Positions 34,381 through 44,152 of a stretch of DNA of 64,000 nt are shown piece by piece. The stretch's first letter is position 1. Every line of letters begins with the position of its first letter. A program made the translations under genes and the position numbers. The stretch lies in assembly GCA_052390415.1 (NCBI GenBank), contig JBQTGY010000027.1, positions 37,629 to 101,628 on the forward strand, in the 5' to 3' direction. The notes beneath the pieces were generated by a model that was not told the origin of the DNA, made no database searches, and saw only the letters and a program-made list of their open reading frames with translations. The stretch comes from JANNWF01 sp052390415. GTDB taxonomy: Bacteria; Pseudomonadota; Gammaproteobacteria; Xanthomonadales; Xanthomonadaceae.

Positions 34381-34438
34381 GTTCCAGTTCCAGTTCCAGC
34401 AAGGCAGGCTCTGGCTTGTCTGGAACTGGAACTGGAAC
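34381..34438. repeat. 19-bp perfect inverted repeat of GTTCCA/TGGAAC hexamers
   Basis: Left arm 34381-34399 is three GTTCCA-type hexamers, the right arm 34420-34438 its exact complement; the 20-bp centre adds CAAG/CTTG and CAG/CTG pairs. It lies in the 87-bp gap between mpl and the LON-domain gene and ends eight bases before the next ATG, so a transcript would form a long hairpin over the ribosome site. Confidence 0.9.
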
Positions 34439-34446
34439 GAAGTCGA

Positions 34447-35037
34447 ATGAAAGCCAATGAGCTGCCGCTGTTTCCACTTCGTACCGTGCTGTTTCCCGGC
34501 GGCGAACTGCGCTTGCGCATCTTTGAAACGCGCTATCTCGACATGGTCCGCCTGTGCACCCGCGAGCAACGCCCATTCGGAGTCTGTCTGTTGCTGGGCG
34601 GCAGCGAGGACGGCCTGCCGATGCGTCCCGCGGCGCTGGGCACCACCGCCAGCATCATCGATTTTTATACCCTTCCCGATGGCATGCTCGGCATCCGCTG
34701 CGAAGGCGGGCAACGCTTTCACGTCGAGCGCACCAAGGTGCGCGACAACGGCCTGATCGTCGGCGAAGTCGAGTACATCGAAGACGACGCGGCAGCGGTT
34801 GTGCGCCCCGAGCACTCCCTGCTGGTGCAACTGCTGGACCACATTCTCGCCCAGGTCGGCGGCCCGCACGCCAAAGCCCCACGCGCCTGCTTCGACCAAG
34901 CCCAATGGGTCAGCTGCCGTCTCGCCGAACTGCTCCCCTTCGACACCGCCGCCCAACAACGTCTGCTGCAATGCCGTGACCCGCATGCGCGCATGCAGAG
35001 GGTGGTGGATGAGTTGCCGGGATTGGATCAGGGGTGA
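34447..35037 (+). CDS. LON peptidase substrate-binding-domain protein
   Basis: 196-residue stand-alone LON N-domain. ELPLFPLRTVLFPGGELRLRIFETRY at the start is the hallmark (PLFPL...LFPG...L.IFE.RY). There is no ATPase or protease domain; the length is normal for the bacterial single-domain family, whose role is unclear. The ribosome site falls in or next to the 34381-34438 inverted repeat, so translation may depend on that hairpin opening. Confidence 0.93.
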   Translation: MKANELPLFPLRTVLFPGGELRLRIFETRYLDMVRLCTREQRPFGVCLLLGGSEDGLPMRPAALGTTASIIDFYTLPDGMLGIRCEGGQRFHVERTKVRDNGLIVGEVEYIEDDAAAVVRPEHSLLVQLLDHILAQVGGPHAKAPRACFDQAQWVSCRLAELLPFDTAAQQRLLQCRDPHARMQRVVDELPGLDQG

Positions 35038-35141
35038 GGGGCGGTGTTCCGGCGGCAGCCGGGGGTGCTGTTCGTTCTGCTTGTCATTCGGGGTTGGCCG
35101 GAATCCAACTTTTCAAGCTTCACTCGCGTTGAGATGGCTTG

Positions 35142-35191
35142 CCGCAGGGTTTCGTCCACCTCGCGGTGCTGAGGTGGACGAAACCCTGCGG
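35142..35191. repeat. 21-bp perfect inverted repeat between convergent genes
   Basis: Arms 35142-35162 and 35171-35191 are exact complements with an 8-bp loop (GCGGTGCT). They lie in the 273-bp gap between the LON-domain gene and the indolepyruvate oxidoreductase gene, and could end transcription from both sides although no T-run follows. The rest of the gap holds only fragments of the GGAATCC/GCGAAA intergenic repeat. Confidence 0.85.
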
Positions 35192-35310
35192 AGCAATCAA
35201 CAAGCGAGAGAAGCAAGCAGCGAAATTCCCGCTTTCGCCGAAATGACTGTTCCCACGGGCAACTGATGGCCCGTCCAGCGCTCGCCAGCGAGCGCCACCT
35301 CAACCAACCA

Positions 35311-38300
35311 CTAGGCGGCCCGCGCCACCACTGGCATCCGCCATCGCGCCAACAACTCCGCCTGCTTCGCCAGCGCATCCTTGAGATGTGCTTCTTTCAC
35401 ATGTCCAAACCCGCGAATCAGTTCAGGGATGGAAGCAATCTGTGCGGCCAGGGTGGCGTTGCCGGGATTGAGGCCGGCCAGCAATTCGTCGACCCCTCGG
35501 AAGTAATCGACAATCAAGCTGCGCTCCATCACGCGTTCGTGGGTGCGGCCGAAGATGTCGAAGGCAGTACCACGCAGACCTTTGAGTTTGGCCAGCAACT
35601 TGAACGCACCAAACACCCAGGAGCCGTACTCGGCCTTGATCAGGTGGCCTTCGCCGTTCTTCTTGGCGAGCAGTGGCGGGGCGAGGTGGAAGTGCAGGCT
35701 GAACTTGCCCTCGAACGTGCGCTCGACGCGGCGGATGAAGTCGCCTGAGGTGTACAGGCGGGCCACTTCGTATTCGTCCTTGTAGGCCATCAACTTGAAT
35801 GCGTAGCGGGCGACCGCTTCGGTCAGGGCAGTCGAGCCGGGCACGGACTTCTGCTCGTTTGCCTGCACGCGCTCCACCAGATCGCTGTATCGCTTTGCAT
35901 AGGCAGCGTTCTGGTAATCGGTGAGGAAGCTGACGCGGCGGCTGATGCGGTCTGCCAAGGTCTTGCTGACCCGCTCGTCATCCAGCGGCAGCGGAGTCAC
36001 TTCGTCGGTGGGCGGAACCAGGCCGGCGGCTTCGCGCACCGCTTGCACGTCTTCGGCAGCCAATCGACCCCAGGCAAAGGCCTGCTGATTCATGCTGACG
36101 GCCGCCGCGTTCAACACGATCGCGCGATCAATCGCTTCAAAACTGATCGGTACCAGGCCCTTCTGCCAGGCGTAGCCAAGCATGAACAGATTGGCCGCGA
36201 TCGAGTCGCCCAACAGCGCGGTGGCGAGCGCGGTGGCGTCGATTTGCAACGGCTCCGCACCACCCAGCGCAGTGCGCACCGCGTCGACGATTCCCTCGGC
36301 CGGAAACTGCATGTCCGGTCGCGTGGTGAAGGTGCCGGGCATCGCCTGATACGTGTTCAGCACGACTTGCGAACGCTCGGCGCGGATCTTCGACAGCGCC
36401 CAGTAGTCGTTGACGACCACCATGTCACAGCCGAGCACCAGGTCGGCTTCGCCAGCCGCGATGCGCACGGCGTGAATGTCGGATGGTTTGGCCGCGATTC
36501 GAATGTGGGTGGTGACCGCACCGCCTTTTTGCGCCAGCCCGGTCTGATCGAGCACAGTGGCGCCCTTGTTTTCCAGATGCCCGGCCATGCCCAACAAGGC
36601 GCCGATGGTGACCACGCCGGTGCCACCGACGCCGGTGATGAGGATGTTCCAGGGCCGCTCCAGCGACGGCAGGGTCGGCATCGGCAGCTTGGCGAAACGC
36701 TCGGCCGCGCTGACGCCCTTGCGCTTCTTCAACTGGCCACCGTGCACGGTCACAAAGCTGGGGCAGAAGCCTTTGACGCAGGAATAATCCTTGTTGCAGC
36801 CGCTTTGATCGATCTCGCGCTTGCGCCCGAACTCGGTTTCCTTCGGCAGCACGGAAACGCAGAAACTCTTTTTGCCGCAATCGCCGCAGCCTTCGCAAAC
36901 CAGCGAGTTGATCAGCACACGTTTTTGCGGGTCTTCGATCTTGCCGCGCTTGCGGCGGCGGCGTTTTTCGGTGGCGCAGGTCTGATCGAACACCAGTACC
37001 GAGGTGCCTTTCACTTCGCGCAGGCGCTTCTGTACGTCGTCCAGCTGATCACGATGCTCAAACGTCACGCCGGCCGGGAAGATTTCCGGCTTCGACCATT
37101 TGCCGATGTCATCACTGACCACGACGATGGTGTCCACGCCTTCCGAACGCACCTGCCAGCAGATGTCGGGCACGGTCAGGGTGCCGTCGACAGGCTGACC
37201 GCCGGTCATCGCCACCGCGTCGTTGTAGAGGATCTTGTAGGTGATGTTGACCTTGGCCGAGATCGCCTGGCGAATGGCTAGCGAGCCCGAATGGAAATAG
37301 GTGCCGTCGCCGAGGTTCTGAAACACGTGCGGCGTCTCGGTGAACGGCGCTTGCCCACACCAGGTGACGCCTTCGCCACCCATCTGGGTGAAGGTGTCGG
37401 TCTTGCGGTCCATCCAGGTGACCATGTAGTGGCAACCGATACCGCCGAGTGCACGCGAACCTTCCGGCACCACGGTGGAAGAGTTGTGCGGGCAGCCCGA
37501 GCAGTAATGCGGCACGCGCGGGAAATCGGCGCGTGGTACCGCCAGTTCGCGCTCCTTGGCGGCGATCCACTTCAGGCGATCCGTGATCGTTTCGTTGTTG
37601 AAGAAACGATTGACGCGGCCGGCGATCACGCGGGCGATGCGAGCCGGTGTGAGTTCGTTGGTACTGGGCAGGATCCATGCGCCGGATTCGTCGTATTTGC
37701 CGACGATGCTGGGCCGCGTCGAATGTTCCCAGTTGTACATCGACTCCTTCATCTGCGATTCGATGAACGAGCGTTTCTCTTCGACCACGATGATGTCTTC
37801 CAGCCCACGCGCAAACTCGCGCATGCCGACGGGCTCAAGTGGCCAGGTCATGCCGACCTTGTAGACGCGAATGCCGATGTCTTCGCAGGCCTTGCGGTCC
37901 AAACCCAGATATTCGAGTGCTTGCAGCACGTCGAGATAACTCTTGCCGGTGGTGATGATGCCGAGGCGAGCATTGGCCGAATCGATCACCGTCTTGTCGA
38001 TGCGATTGGCGCGGGCAAACGCCACCGCCGCCTGCACGGCGTACTGGTGCAGGCGCATTTCCTGATTCAGCGGCGGATCCGGCCAGCGGATATTGAGTCC
38101 GCCGCTCGGCATCTCGAAGTCAGTCGGCAGCACGATGTCGAGCTGATGCGGATTGACGTTGACGGAAGCCGAGGACTCGACCGTTTCGGCAATCGTCTTG
38201 AAGCCCACCCAGCGGCCGGTGAAGCGGCTCATCGCCCAACCGAGCAGGCCCATGTCGAGGATGTCCTGCACACCGGCGGGATTCAGCACCGGCATCATCG

Positions 38301-38814
38301 CGCTGACGAACTCCAGCTCGGAGCCGTGTGGCAAGGTCGATGAGCGACAGGCGTGATCGTCAGCGGCCAGCGCCAGTACACCGCCGTGCTTCGAGGTGCC
38401 GGCGGCGTTGCCGTGTTTGAACACGTCGCCACTGCGGTCGACGCCGGGGCCTTTGCCGTACCACATGGCGAACACGCCATCGACGGTGGCGCCTTCAAAG
38501 AGATTGGTTTGCTGAGTGCCCCAGACCATGGTCGCGCCAAGGTCCTCGTTGAGACCCGGCACAAATTCGATTTTCGACGAGGCCAGATGTTTCTTGGCTT
38601 TCCACAACTCCAGATCAAAGCCGCCCAGCGGACTGCCGCGATAACCCGAGATGAAACCGCCGGTGTTGATGCCAGCCGCGCGGTCGCGCATCTGTTGCAT
38701 CAGCGGCAGACGCACCAAGGCCTGCACGCCCGACAAATAAATGCGGCCCTCGGTACGGGTGTATTTGTCTTCCAGCGTGATGCTGGTATCGACGGCAGCG
38801 GCGGTTGCGGACAT
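35311..38814 (-). CDS. Indolepyruvate ferredoxin oxidoreductase, single-chain
   Basis: 1167-residue thiamine-diphosphate 2-oxoacid oxidoreductase. Order: N-terminal pyrimidine/TPP region with FISGYRGSPLGGFDLELW (about 50-67), a transketolase-type part, TPP site with CSGCPHNSS, GIGCHYM and GQPVDGTLT, a cysteine-rich part (CEGCGDCGKKSFC...CNKDYSCVKGFCPSF) for iron-sulfur binding, then a gamma-type domain starting ILITGVGGTGVVTIG. It decarboxylates aryl- or branched-chain pyruvates to acyl-CoA, passing electrons to ferredoxin or another carrier; the fused form is common in aerobic proteobacteria for aromatic amino acid breakdown. Confidence 0.95.
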   Translation of the reverse strand: MSATAAAVDTSITLEDKYTRTEGRIYLSGVQALVRLPLMQQMRDRAAGINTGGFISGYRGSPLGGFDLELWKAKKHLASSKIEFVPGLNEDLGATMVWGTQQTNLFEGATVDGVFAMWYGKGPGVDRSGDVFKHGNAAGTSKHGGVLALAADDHACRSSTLPHGSELEFVSAMMPVLNPAGVQDILDMGLLGWAMSRFTGRWVGFKTIAETVESSASVNVNPHQLDIVLPTDFEMPSGGLNIRWPDPPLNQEMRLHQYAVQAAVAFARANRIDKTVIDSANARLGIITTGKSYLDVLQALEYLGLDRKACEDIGIRVYKVGMTWPLEPVGMREFARGLEDIIVVEEKRSFIESQMKESMYNWEHSTRPSIVGKYDESGAWILPSTNELTPARIARVIAGRVNRFFNNETITDRLKWIAAKERELAVPRADFPRVPHYCSGCPHNSSTVVPEGSRALGGIGCHYMVTWMDRKTDTFTQMGGEGVTWCGQAPFTETPHVFQNLGDGTYFHSGSLAIRQAISAKVNITYKILYNDAVAMTGGQPVDGTLTVPDICWQVRSEGVDTIVVVSDDIGKWSKPEIFPAGVTFEHRDQLDDVQKRLREVKGTSVLVFDQTCATEKRRRRKRGKIEDPQKRVLINSLVCEGCGDCGKKSFCVSVLPKETEFGRKREIDQSGCNKDYSCVKGFCPSFVTVHGGQLKKRKGVSAAERFAKLPMPTLPSLERPWNILITGVGGTGVVTIGALLGMAGHLENKGATVLDQTGLAQKGGAVTTHIRIAAKPSDIHAVRIAAGEADLVLGCDMVVVNDYWALSKIRAERSQVVLNTYQAMPGTFTTRPDMQFPAEGIVDAVRTALGGAEPLQIDATALATALLGDSIAANLFMLGYAWQKGLVPISFEAIDRAIVLNAAAVSMNQQAFAWGRLAAEDVQAVREAAGLVPPTDEVTPLPLDDERVSKTLADRISRRVSFLTDYQNAAYAKRYSDLVERVQANEQKSVPGSTALTEAVARYAFKLMAYKDEYEVARLYTSGDFIRRVERTFEGKFSLHFHLAPPLLAKKNGEGHLIKAEYGSWVFGAFKLLAKLKGLRGTAFDIFGRTHERVMERSLIVDYFRGVDELLAGLNPGNATLAAQIASIPELIRGFGHVKEAHLKDALAKQAELLARWRMPVVARAA

Positions 38815-38853
38815 GGATTTCAGCGGCAGGACTAAGGTCGGCGAAGTTTACCA

Positions 38854-38884
38854 ACGTAGGGTGCGTCCGAGACGCACCCTACGT
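38854..38884. repeat. TAGGGTGCGTC-type hairpin
   Basis: Perfect 14-bp stem ACGTAGGGTGCGTC (38854-38867) / GACGCACCCTACGT (38871-38884) with a CGA loop, in the divergent gap between the oxidoreductase and the REC-EAL gene. The core recurs at 62073-62137. Confidence 0.88.
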
Positions 38885-38954
38885 CGGCAAGCTGCGCTTT
38901 CCGATGACACACCCGCTGCGCTACGCTCACCACCCACGTTGCGGGGATACGTCG

Positions 38955-40151
38955 ATGGCGTTCGCCAAGCTCAGTGTCATGGTGGTTGAAGACCACGGCT
39001 TCCAGCGGCGGATGGCACTACGCTTGCTGGCCGAACTGGGTGTGTCCAAGGTGTATGAGGCTGTCGATGGGCATGAAGCGCTGGCGGCTTTGCGCGCCTT
39101 GCCGGAGATCCCCGACATCGTCGTGGTCGATCTGGACCTGCCCGGCATGGACGGCATCGAGCTGATCGGGCATCTGGCGCAAGCCAAGTTGGCGCGCGCG
39201 GTGGTCGTGGCCAGCGCGCTGGATGCCGCGCTGCTCAACACCGTGCAAACGATGGCGCGCGCCTATGGGCTGCGGGTGCTGGCGTCACTGGAGAAGCCGC
39301 TGACGTCGGCCAAGCTGGCCGAGGTGATGTCGGCCTACGAATTGCAGGATGAAGACCTCGACGATGAAGTGGGCGTCGAAATCAGTCGCGAATCGATCGA
39401 AGATGCGCTCGCCGCCGGCGACTTCATTTCCTATTTCCAGCCGCAAGTGACGCTGAGCAATGGCCACGTGGTGGCGGTGGAAGCGCTGGCGCGCTGGAAG
39501 CATGCCGACGGCCAGATGGTGCGGCCGGCGCACTTCATTCCGGTGGTCGAGCGCGAGGGCCTGATTGATCGACTCACCGATCAGATTCTGGATGCCGCCT
39601 GTCGCTGGAAGGCCACCTGGGCACAGCGTGGGCTGCACGTGCGGGTGGCGGTGAATGTGTCGATGTTGAATCTGACCAATGTCGGCGTCGTGGATCGGTA
39701 TCTGGGCATCGTCAAAAAGCACGACATCGACCCGCGCGAAGTGGTGCTGGAAATCACCGAGAGTGCGGTCATGGGCGAAGCCGCGCACGCGCTGAACGTG
39801 TTGGCGCGGTTGCGTCTGAAGGGCTTCGGCTTGTCGATCGATGACTTCGGTACCGGCTATTCGTCGCTCTCGCAGTTGTCGCAGATTCCATTCACCGAGC
39901 TGAAGATCGATCAGAGCTTCGTCAGCGGCGCGCCGCGGCAACCACGCAAGCGGGCGGTGGTCGAGGCCAGCCTGGGTCTGGCCCGCAAGCTCAATCTCGG
40001 CGTGGTCGCCGAAGGTGTCGAACACGTCGATGAATGGCAGATGCTCGCTGATCTTGGCTGCACCTTTGCACAGGGTTATCTGATCAGTCGGCCGGTGTCC
40101 GGCGAGCAGTTGCCCGACGTGGTCGCACACTGGCGGCGACCGCAGGTCTGA
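38955..40151 (+). CDS. Response regulator with EAL cyclic-di-GMP phosphodiesterase domain
   Basis: 398 residues: receiver domain (acidic pocket E12-D13, phosphoacceptor D59, K114), a short linker, then an EAL domain with the full catalytic set (E176 in VEALARW, N234, E266 in EITES, D296-D297 in DDFGTGYSSL, K317, E353 in AEGVE). It should therefore be an active phosphodiesterase. ATG 38955 starts the receiver domain. Translation ends 20 bp before the hybrid kinase, so the two form one signalling operon, resembling VieA/VieS (VieA also has a DNA-binding domain; this protein does not). Confidence 0.95.
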   Translation: MAFAKLSVMVVEDHGFQRRMALRLLAELGVSKVYEAVDGHEALAALRALPEIPDIVVVDLDLPGMDGIELIGHLAQAKLARAVVVASALDAALLNTVQTMARAYGLRVLASLEKPLTSAKLAEVMSAYELQDEDLDDEVGVEISRESIEDALAAGDFISYFQPQVTLSNGHVVAVEALARWKHADGQMVRPAHFIPVVEREGLIDRLTDQILDAACRWKATWAQRGLHVRVAVNVSMLNLTNVGVVDRYLGIVKKHDIDPREVVLEITESAVMGEAAHALNVLARLRLKGFGLSIDDFGTGYSSLSQLSQIPFTELKIDQSFVSGAPRQPRKRAVVEASLGLARKLNLGVVAEGVEHVDEWQMLADLGCTFAQGYLISRPVSGEQLPDVVAHWRRPQV

Positions 40152-40171
40152 CGAACGACCAAGGCCCCAGC

Positions 40172-43057
40172 ATGCGCGGACTCGATCTGCGACTCAGCAT
40201 CCGCCTGCAATTGTTGGCGATGTTCGGGGTGCTGCTGGTGGCGTCGATGGGCGTGCTGGTGCTGGACGAAATCAGCCAGAACCGCACGCGTGAAGCCCTC
40301 GATCACCTGAAGACGCAATCGCTGGAAGGCCTGCGCCGCTCGGTCGCGGTGTCGGATGCTTATGGCGTCGACGTCATCGACACGGTGTTCAAACTGCGCA
40401 ACAACCTGATGAGCTGGGAGCAGGCGCAATCCATCGTCGAGCGCGCGACCTTGCGCATCGAGTTGCACTGGAAAGACCTGCTGATGCTGGACCGCTCGCC
40501 AGAGCAGCAACAGCTGTTCAGCGAAGCCGCCGAGGCGCGTGTTGATGCTGATCGCGCAGTGGATCGCCTGCGTGACATTCTGGATGCGCAGGATCTGCCG
40601 GCGCTGGGACGTTTTGCCGACGTCGAAATGTATCCCGCCATCGACCCCTTGGCGACGCGCCTGCGTCATCTGGCCGACCTTGAACTGATTCGTGCCGAAA
40701 TCATGGTTCGGCAGGATGTCGCGCGCATGCAGCAGGCCAGCGCCATGCGTTTTGCGATCAGCACGCTGACCTTGCTGCTGGTCGGGCTGGTGGGCCGCAA
40801 CATCGTCCGCAACATCTATCGCGGCGTGGAAAGTCTGGTCAGGCTGGCCAACGCCATGCGCCGACGCCAGTTCGATGAAGAGCCGCGTTATCAGCCACGC
40901 GGTGAGCTGGGTGAAGTCGTCAATGCCTTTGTCGAGATGCGTGACGAAGTGCAGAAATACGAAGCCGAACTGAACGCGTCACTGGAAGACATCCAGCGTG
41001 TGCAGCGTGCCTTGCAGGAACGCGACCTGTTCCAGCGCTCCTTGTTGTCGGCGGCGCGTATCGCCATCCTGGCGTTTGACGGCAAAGCGCGTTTCACCCA
41101 CGTCAATCCGTTTGCCGAGGAACTGCTCGGTTACCGCGCCGACGAGTTGATCGGTCAGTTCGCCGCCGCTGCCGAAGGCACACCGGGGGCCGAGCGCCTG
41201 CCCAATCTGATCGACCAGTCCGAAGTGGACGCACTCGCCCACGAATTGACCGTCGCCCTGGATCGACCGGTGCAGGCCAATTGGCGCGCATTGGTCGCCA
41301 TGGCCGAAGCCGGCTGGCCACCACGTGAATTCACCATGCGCCGCAAGGACGGTACCGCCGTGCCGGTGCTGGTGGCGGTGTCGATCATTTCCGACGACCA
41401 AGGCCGTCTGATCGGCCTGCTCAGCGTGGCTACCGACCTCACCGTGATCAAGCGGCTGGAAGTCGAACTGCGTGCCAGCGAGCAGCAGGCCAACGAAGCC
41501 AGCCGCGCCAAGAGCGCCTTCCTGGCCGCGATGAGTCACGAAATCCGCACGCCGATGATCGGCGTCACCGGCATGGTCGAGGTGCTCAGCCACACCCGCA
41601 TGGATGTCGAGCAGCGGCGCGCGTTGAATGTCATCCAGCATTCGGCCGAGAGCCTGCTGCAAATCATTGGCGACATCCTCGATTTTTCCAAGATCGAAGC
41701 CGGTCGGCTGGATCTGTCGCCGACCACGGTGTCGCTGCGCAAGTTGGTCACCGGGGTGTCCTACAACTTCATGGACGCGGCCTCCGGCAAGGGCTTGATG
41801 CTCACCATCGAGATCGACGATGGTCTTGGCCGCGCGCATGTCGTCGACCCGGTGCGTTTGCGTCAGATCCTTGCCAACTTCGTCTCCAACGCACTCAAGT
41901 TCACCGAGCGCGGCAGTATCCGCATCGGCGTGCGTGCGCTGGAATCCAATGAGGAAGACGAGCGGGTCGAGATCAGCGTCAGCGACACCGGCATCGGCAT
42001 CTCCGAGGATGCGCAGAAGCGTTTGTTCCAGCCTTTTACCCAAGCCGAGGCGGATACTTCACGACGCTATGGCGGCACCGGCCTCGGACTGACCATCTGT
42101 CGTCGCTTGGCCGATCTGATGGGCGGTAGCGTCAGCATGACCAGCACGGCCGGGGTTGGCACCACGATCAAGCTGGTGGTGCTGCTGGCGCGTGGCAAGG
42201 TCGAGGACATCGTCGGCGGCGAAGGCTTCGAGCCGCTCAGCGTGCCGGCGTTTCAGCCACGGCAACTACCCAGCAATCTGGAGGCCGAGCGCCAACGCAG
42301 CCTGATCCTGCTGGTCGATGACCATCCCACCAATCGGTTGGTGCTTGCGCGCCAATTGGGGCTGGCCGGATTCGCCTGCGAGACCGCCGAGGATGGCGAA
42401 ACCGGATTGGCGCGTTGGCGCGAGGGTCGTTTTGCGCTGGTGCTGACCGACGTGCACATGCCGAAGATGGATGGTTACGACCTGACCCGCGCCATTCGCG
42501 CCGAAGAAGCGGCCAGCAAGGCGTCTCGCACGCCGATCATCGCGATCACTGCGGCCGCCATGAAGGGGGAATCCGAGCGCTGCATTGAAGCCGGCATGGA
42601 CGATTTTCTGACCAAGCCGGTGACCATTCCGATCCTGCTGGACCGCTTGCAGCACTGGCTGCCGCACTTGTTGAACGGCGTCGCCGATCCCAGTCCGGGC
42701 GTGGTCGAAGCCACGTCACTGCCGGTACTCGACCCGTCCGTGTTGGCTGAAATCAGTGGTGGCAGTGCCGAGGTCGAACGCGACGTGCTGACCGATTTCG
42801 TCACCACCACACGCGGCGATCTGCTGTTGTTGCTGAAGGCGCAAGCCGCCGGTGATGCCGCGCGGGTCGGTCGCGAGGCGCACAAGATCAAGGGCGCGGG
42901 CCGACTGGTGGGCGCGTTGGCCTTGTCGGCAACCGCGGGTGTCGTCGAGACCGCCGCACGCGCCGGCGATATCGCCGGTTGCGCGGCCGGTGCGCAAGCC
43001 CTCGATCAGGCTTTCGCGCAACTGGAGAACTTGCGTCAGTTGCGCGGCGCGAACTGA
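40172..43057 (+). CDS. Hybrid sensor histidine kinase (sensor-HAMP-PAS-HisKA-HATPase-REC-HPt)
   Basis: 961 residues. First helix ~12-30, a periplasmic four-helix sensor of ~160 residues, second helix ~195-213, HAMP, coiled coil, PAS (~290-430), dimerisation box with phospho-H456 (MSHEIRTPM), HATPase with FVSNALKFTERG and YGGTGLGLTICRRL, receiver with D760 (LTDVHMPKMDG) and HPt with H904 (EAHKIKGAGRLVG). This is a complete internal phosphorelay ending at HPt, whose natural target is the REC-EAL protein 20 bp upstream. The signal is unknown. Confidence 0.95.
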   Translation: MRGLDLRLSIRLQLLAMFGVLLVASMGVLVLDEISQNRTREALDHLKTQSLEGLRRSVAVSDAYGVDVIDTVFKLRNNLMSWEQAQSIVERATLRIELHWKDLLMLDRSPEQQQLFSEAAEARVDADRAVDRLRDILDAQDLPALGRFADVEMYPAIDPLATRLRHLADLELIRAEIMVRQDVARMQQASAMRFAISTLTLLLVGLVGRNIVRNIYRGVESLVRLANAMRRRQFDEEPRYQPRGELGEVVNAFVEMRDEVQKYEAELNASLEDIQRVQRALQERDLFQRSLLSAARIAILAFDGKARFTHVNPFAEELLGYRADELIGQFAAAAEGTPGAERLPNLIDQSEVDALAHELTVALDRPVQANWRALVAMAEAGWPPREFTMRRKDGTAVPVLVAVSIISDDQGRLIGLLSVATDLTVIKRLEVELRASEQQANEASRAKSAFLAAMSHEIRTPMIGVTGMVEVLSHTRMDVEQRRALNVIQHSAESLLQIIGDILDFSKIEAGRLDLSPTTVSLRKLVTGVSYNFMDAASGKGLMLTIEIDDGLGRAHVVDPVRLRQILANFVSNALKFTERGSIRIGVRALESNEEDERVEISVSDTGIGISEDAQKRLFQPFTQAEADTSRRYGGTGLGLTICRRLADLMGGSVSMTSTAGVGTTIKLVVLLARGKVEDIVGGEGFEPLSVPAFQPRQLPSNLEAERQRSLILLVDDHPTNRLVLARQLGLAGFACETAEDGETGLARWREGRFALVLTDVHMPKMDGYDLTRAIRAEEAASKASRTPIIAITAAAMKGESERCIEAGMDDFLTKPVTIPILLDRLQHWLPHLLNGVADPSPGVVEATSLPVLDPSVLAEISGGSAEVERDVLTDFVTTTRGDLLLLLKAQAAGDAARVGREAHKIKGAGRLVGALALSATAGVVETAARAGDIAGCAAGAQALDQAFAQLENLRQLRGAN

Positions 43058-43090
43058 GGCGAACAGGGTGGAAGCCGGGCTGAGACGTCA

Positions 43091-44002
43091 GTGGCCCTAG
43101 GCGCCTTCGCGCTGGTTCTGCTGTTGATTGCCGTCGGCAAGCTCTGCACCGAGCTGCGACTGCTGCCACCGTCGGCGGCCACCACCCTAAATCAGATCGC
43201 GCTCAACGTCTGCCTACCGGCGGCGGTATTGCGCTTTGCCTCGCAGCTTGAGTTCGACAGCGGCCTGCTGGGCTTGATGCTTGTGCCTTGGCTGCTGCTG
43301 CTTTTCAGCGTCGTGGTCCTGTACCTGCTTGCCAAAGTGCTGGCCTTTGCTGAGTCCGAGCGTGCGGTGTTGTTGCTCTGCGTGCCACTGGGCAACACTT
43401 CATTTCTCGGCTATCCCCTGATCGAAGCCTTTCTCGGCAGCGAAGCGTTGCCCTACGCCGTCGCCTACGATCAGTTCGGCTCGTTCTTGATCTTGAGCAC
43501 CTGGGGTTCATGGGTGCTCGCCCGCTACGGCGGCGATCGTCCGCCCACCTTTCGAATGGTGGCCGGAAAAGTGCTGCGCTTTCCGCCCTTCATTGCATTG
43601 CTGATTGCGGTGACTCTGATGCCGGTGCAGCCGACCGGAATCCTGGCCGACGTGCTCGAACGTCTTTCCGATGCGCTGCTGCCCATCGTCGCCCTGGCGG
43701 TGGGATTGCAGTTGAAATTGCGAGTCCAATCCGAAGATCGTTCGCCTTTGGCCGTCGGTTTGGCACTCAAGCTGGTGGTGTTGCCAACGCTGGCGTGGAG
43801 CCTGTGCCTGGCGCTTGGCATGCCGGATCGCATGCTGCAAGCCAGCGTGCTCGAATCCGCCATGGCGCCGATGATCACCGCCAGCGCGCTCGCGATATCG
43901 CATCGACTGGCACCGAGTCTGGCGGCGGCGATGGTGGGATTCGGGACGCCGTTGTCGCTGCTGAGTTTGTTGGGGTGGAAGTGGGTGTTGGGGCTGAGTT
44001 GA
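43091..44002 (+). CDS. AEC (auxin efflux carrier) family transporter
   Basis: 303 residues, ten helices in two halves. LNQIALNVCLPAAVLRFAS in the first half and PLGNTSFLGYPLIEAFLG in the middle are the family's proline-kinked helices. AEC transporters in bacteria export or exchange dicarboxylates such as malate, or other organic acids; the substrate here is unknown. The start is GTG 43091; the gene follows the hybrid kinase by 33 bp. Confidence 0.9.
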   Translation: MALGAFALVLLLIAVGKLCTELRLLPPSAATTLNQIALNVCLPAAVLRFASQLEFDSGLLGLMLVPWLLLLFSVVVLYLLAKVLAFAESERAVLLLCVPLGNTSFLGYPLIEAFLGSEALPYAVAYDQFGSFLILSTWGSWVLARYGGDRPPTFRMVAGKVLRFPPFIALLIAVTLMPVQPTGILADVLERLSDALLPIVALAVGLQLKLRVQSEDRSPLAVGLALKLVVLPTLAWSLCLALGMPDRMLQASVLESAMAPMITASALAISHRLAPSLAAAMVGFGTPLSLLSLLGWKWVLGLS

Positions 44003-44152
44003 TGGCATCGCCGAGTTTGCATCGTCGTGATTGCATCGGCATGCACGGCGTGGTCGAACAAAGGTCAGGTAAGTTGCTTGCAGACGCGGGCCACACCTTC
44101 AGCACGTCACTACTGGCACTATCCCACCCAATCTGACGGACGGCCGCTCATC

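Noticed and set aside
34381..34438. Possible CRISPR-like or tandem-repeat array
   Set aside because: The hexamers occur only three times per arm with no spacers; the structure is a palindrome.
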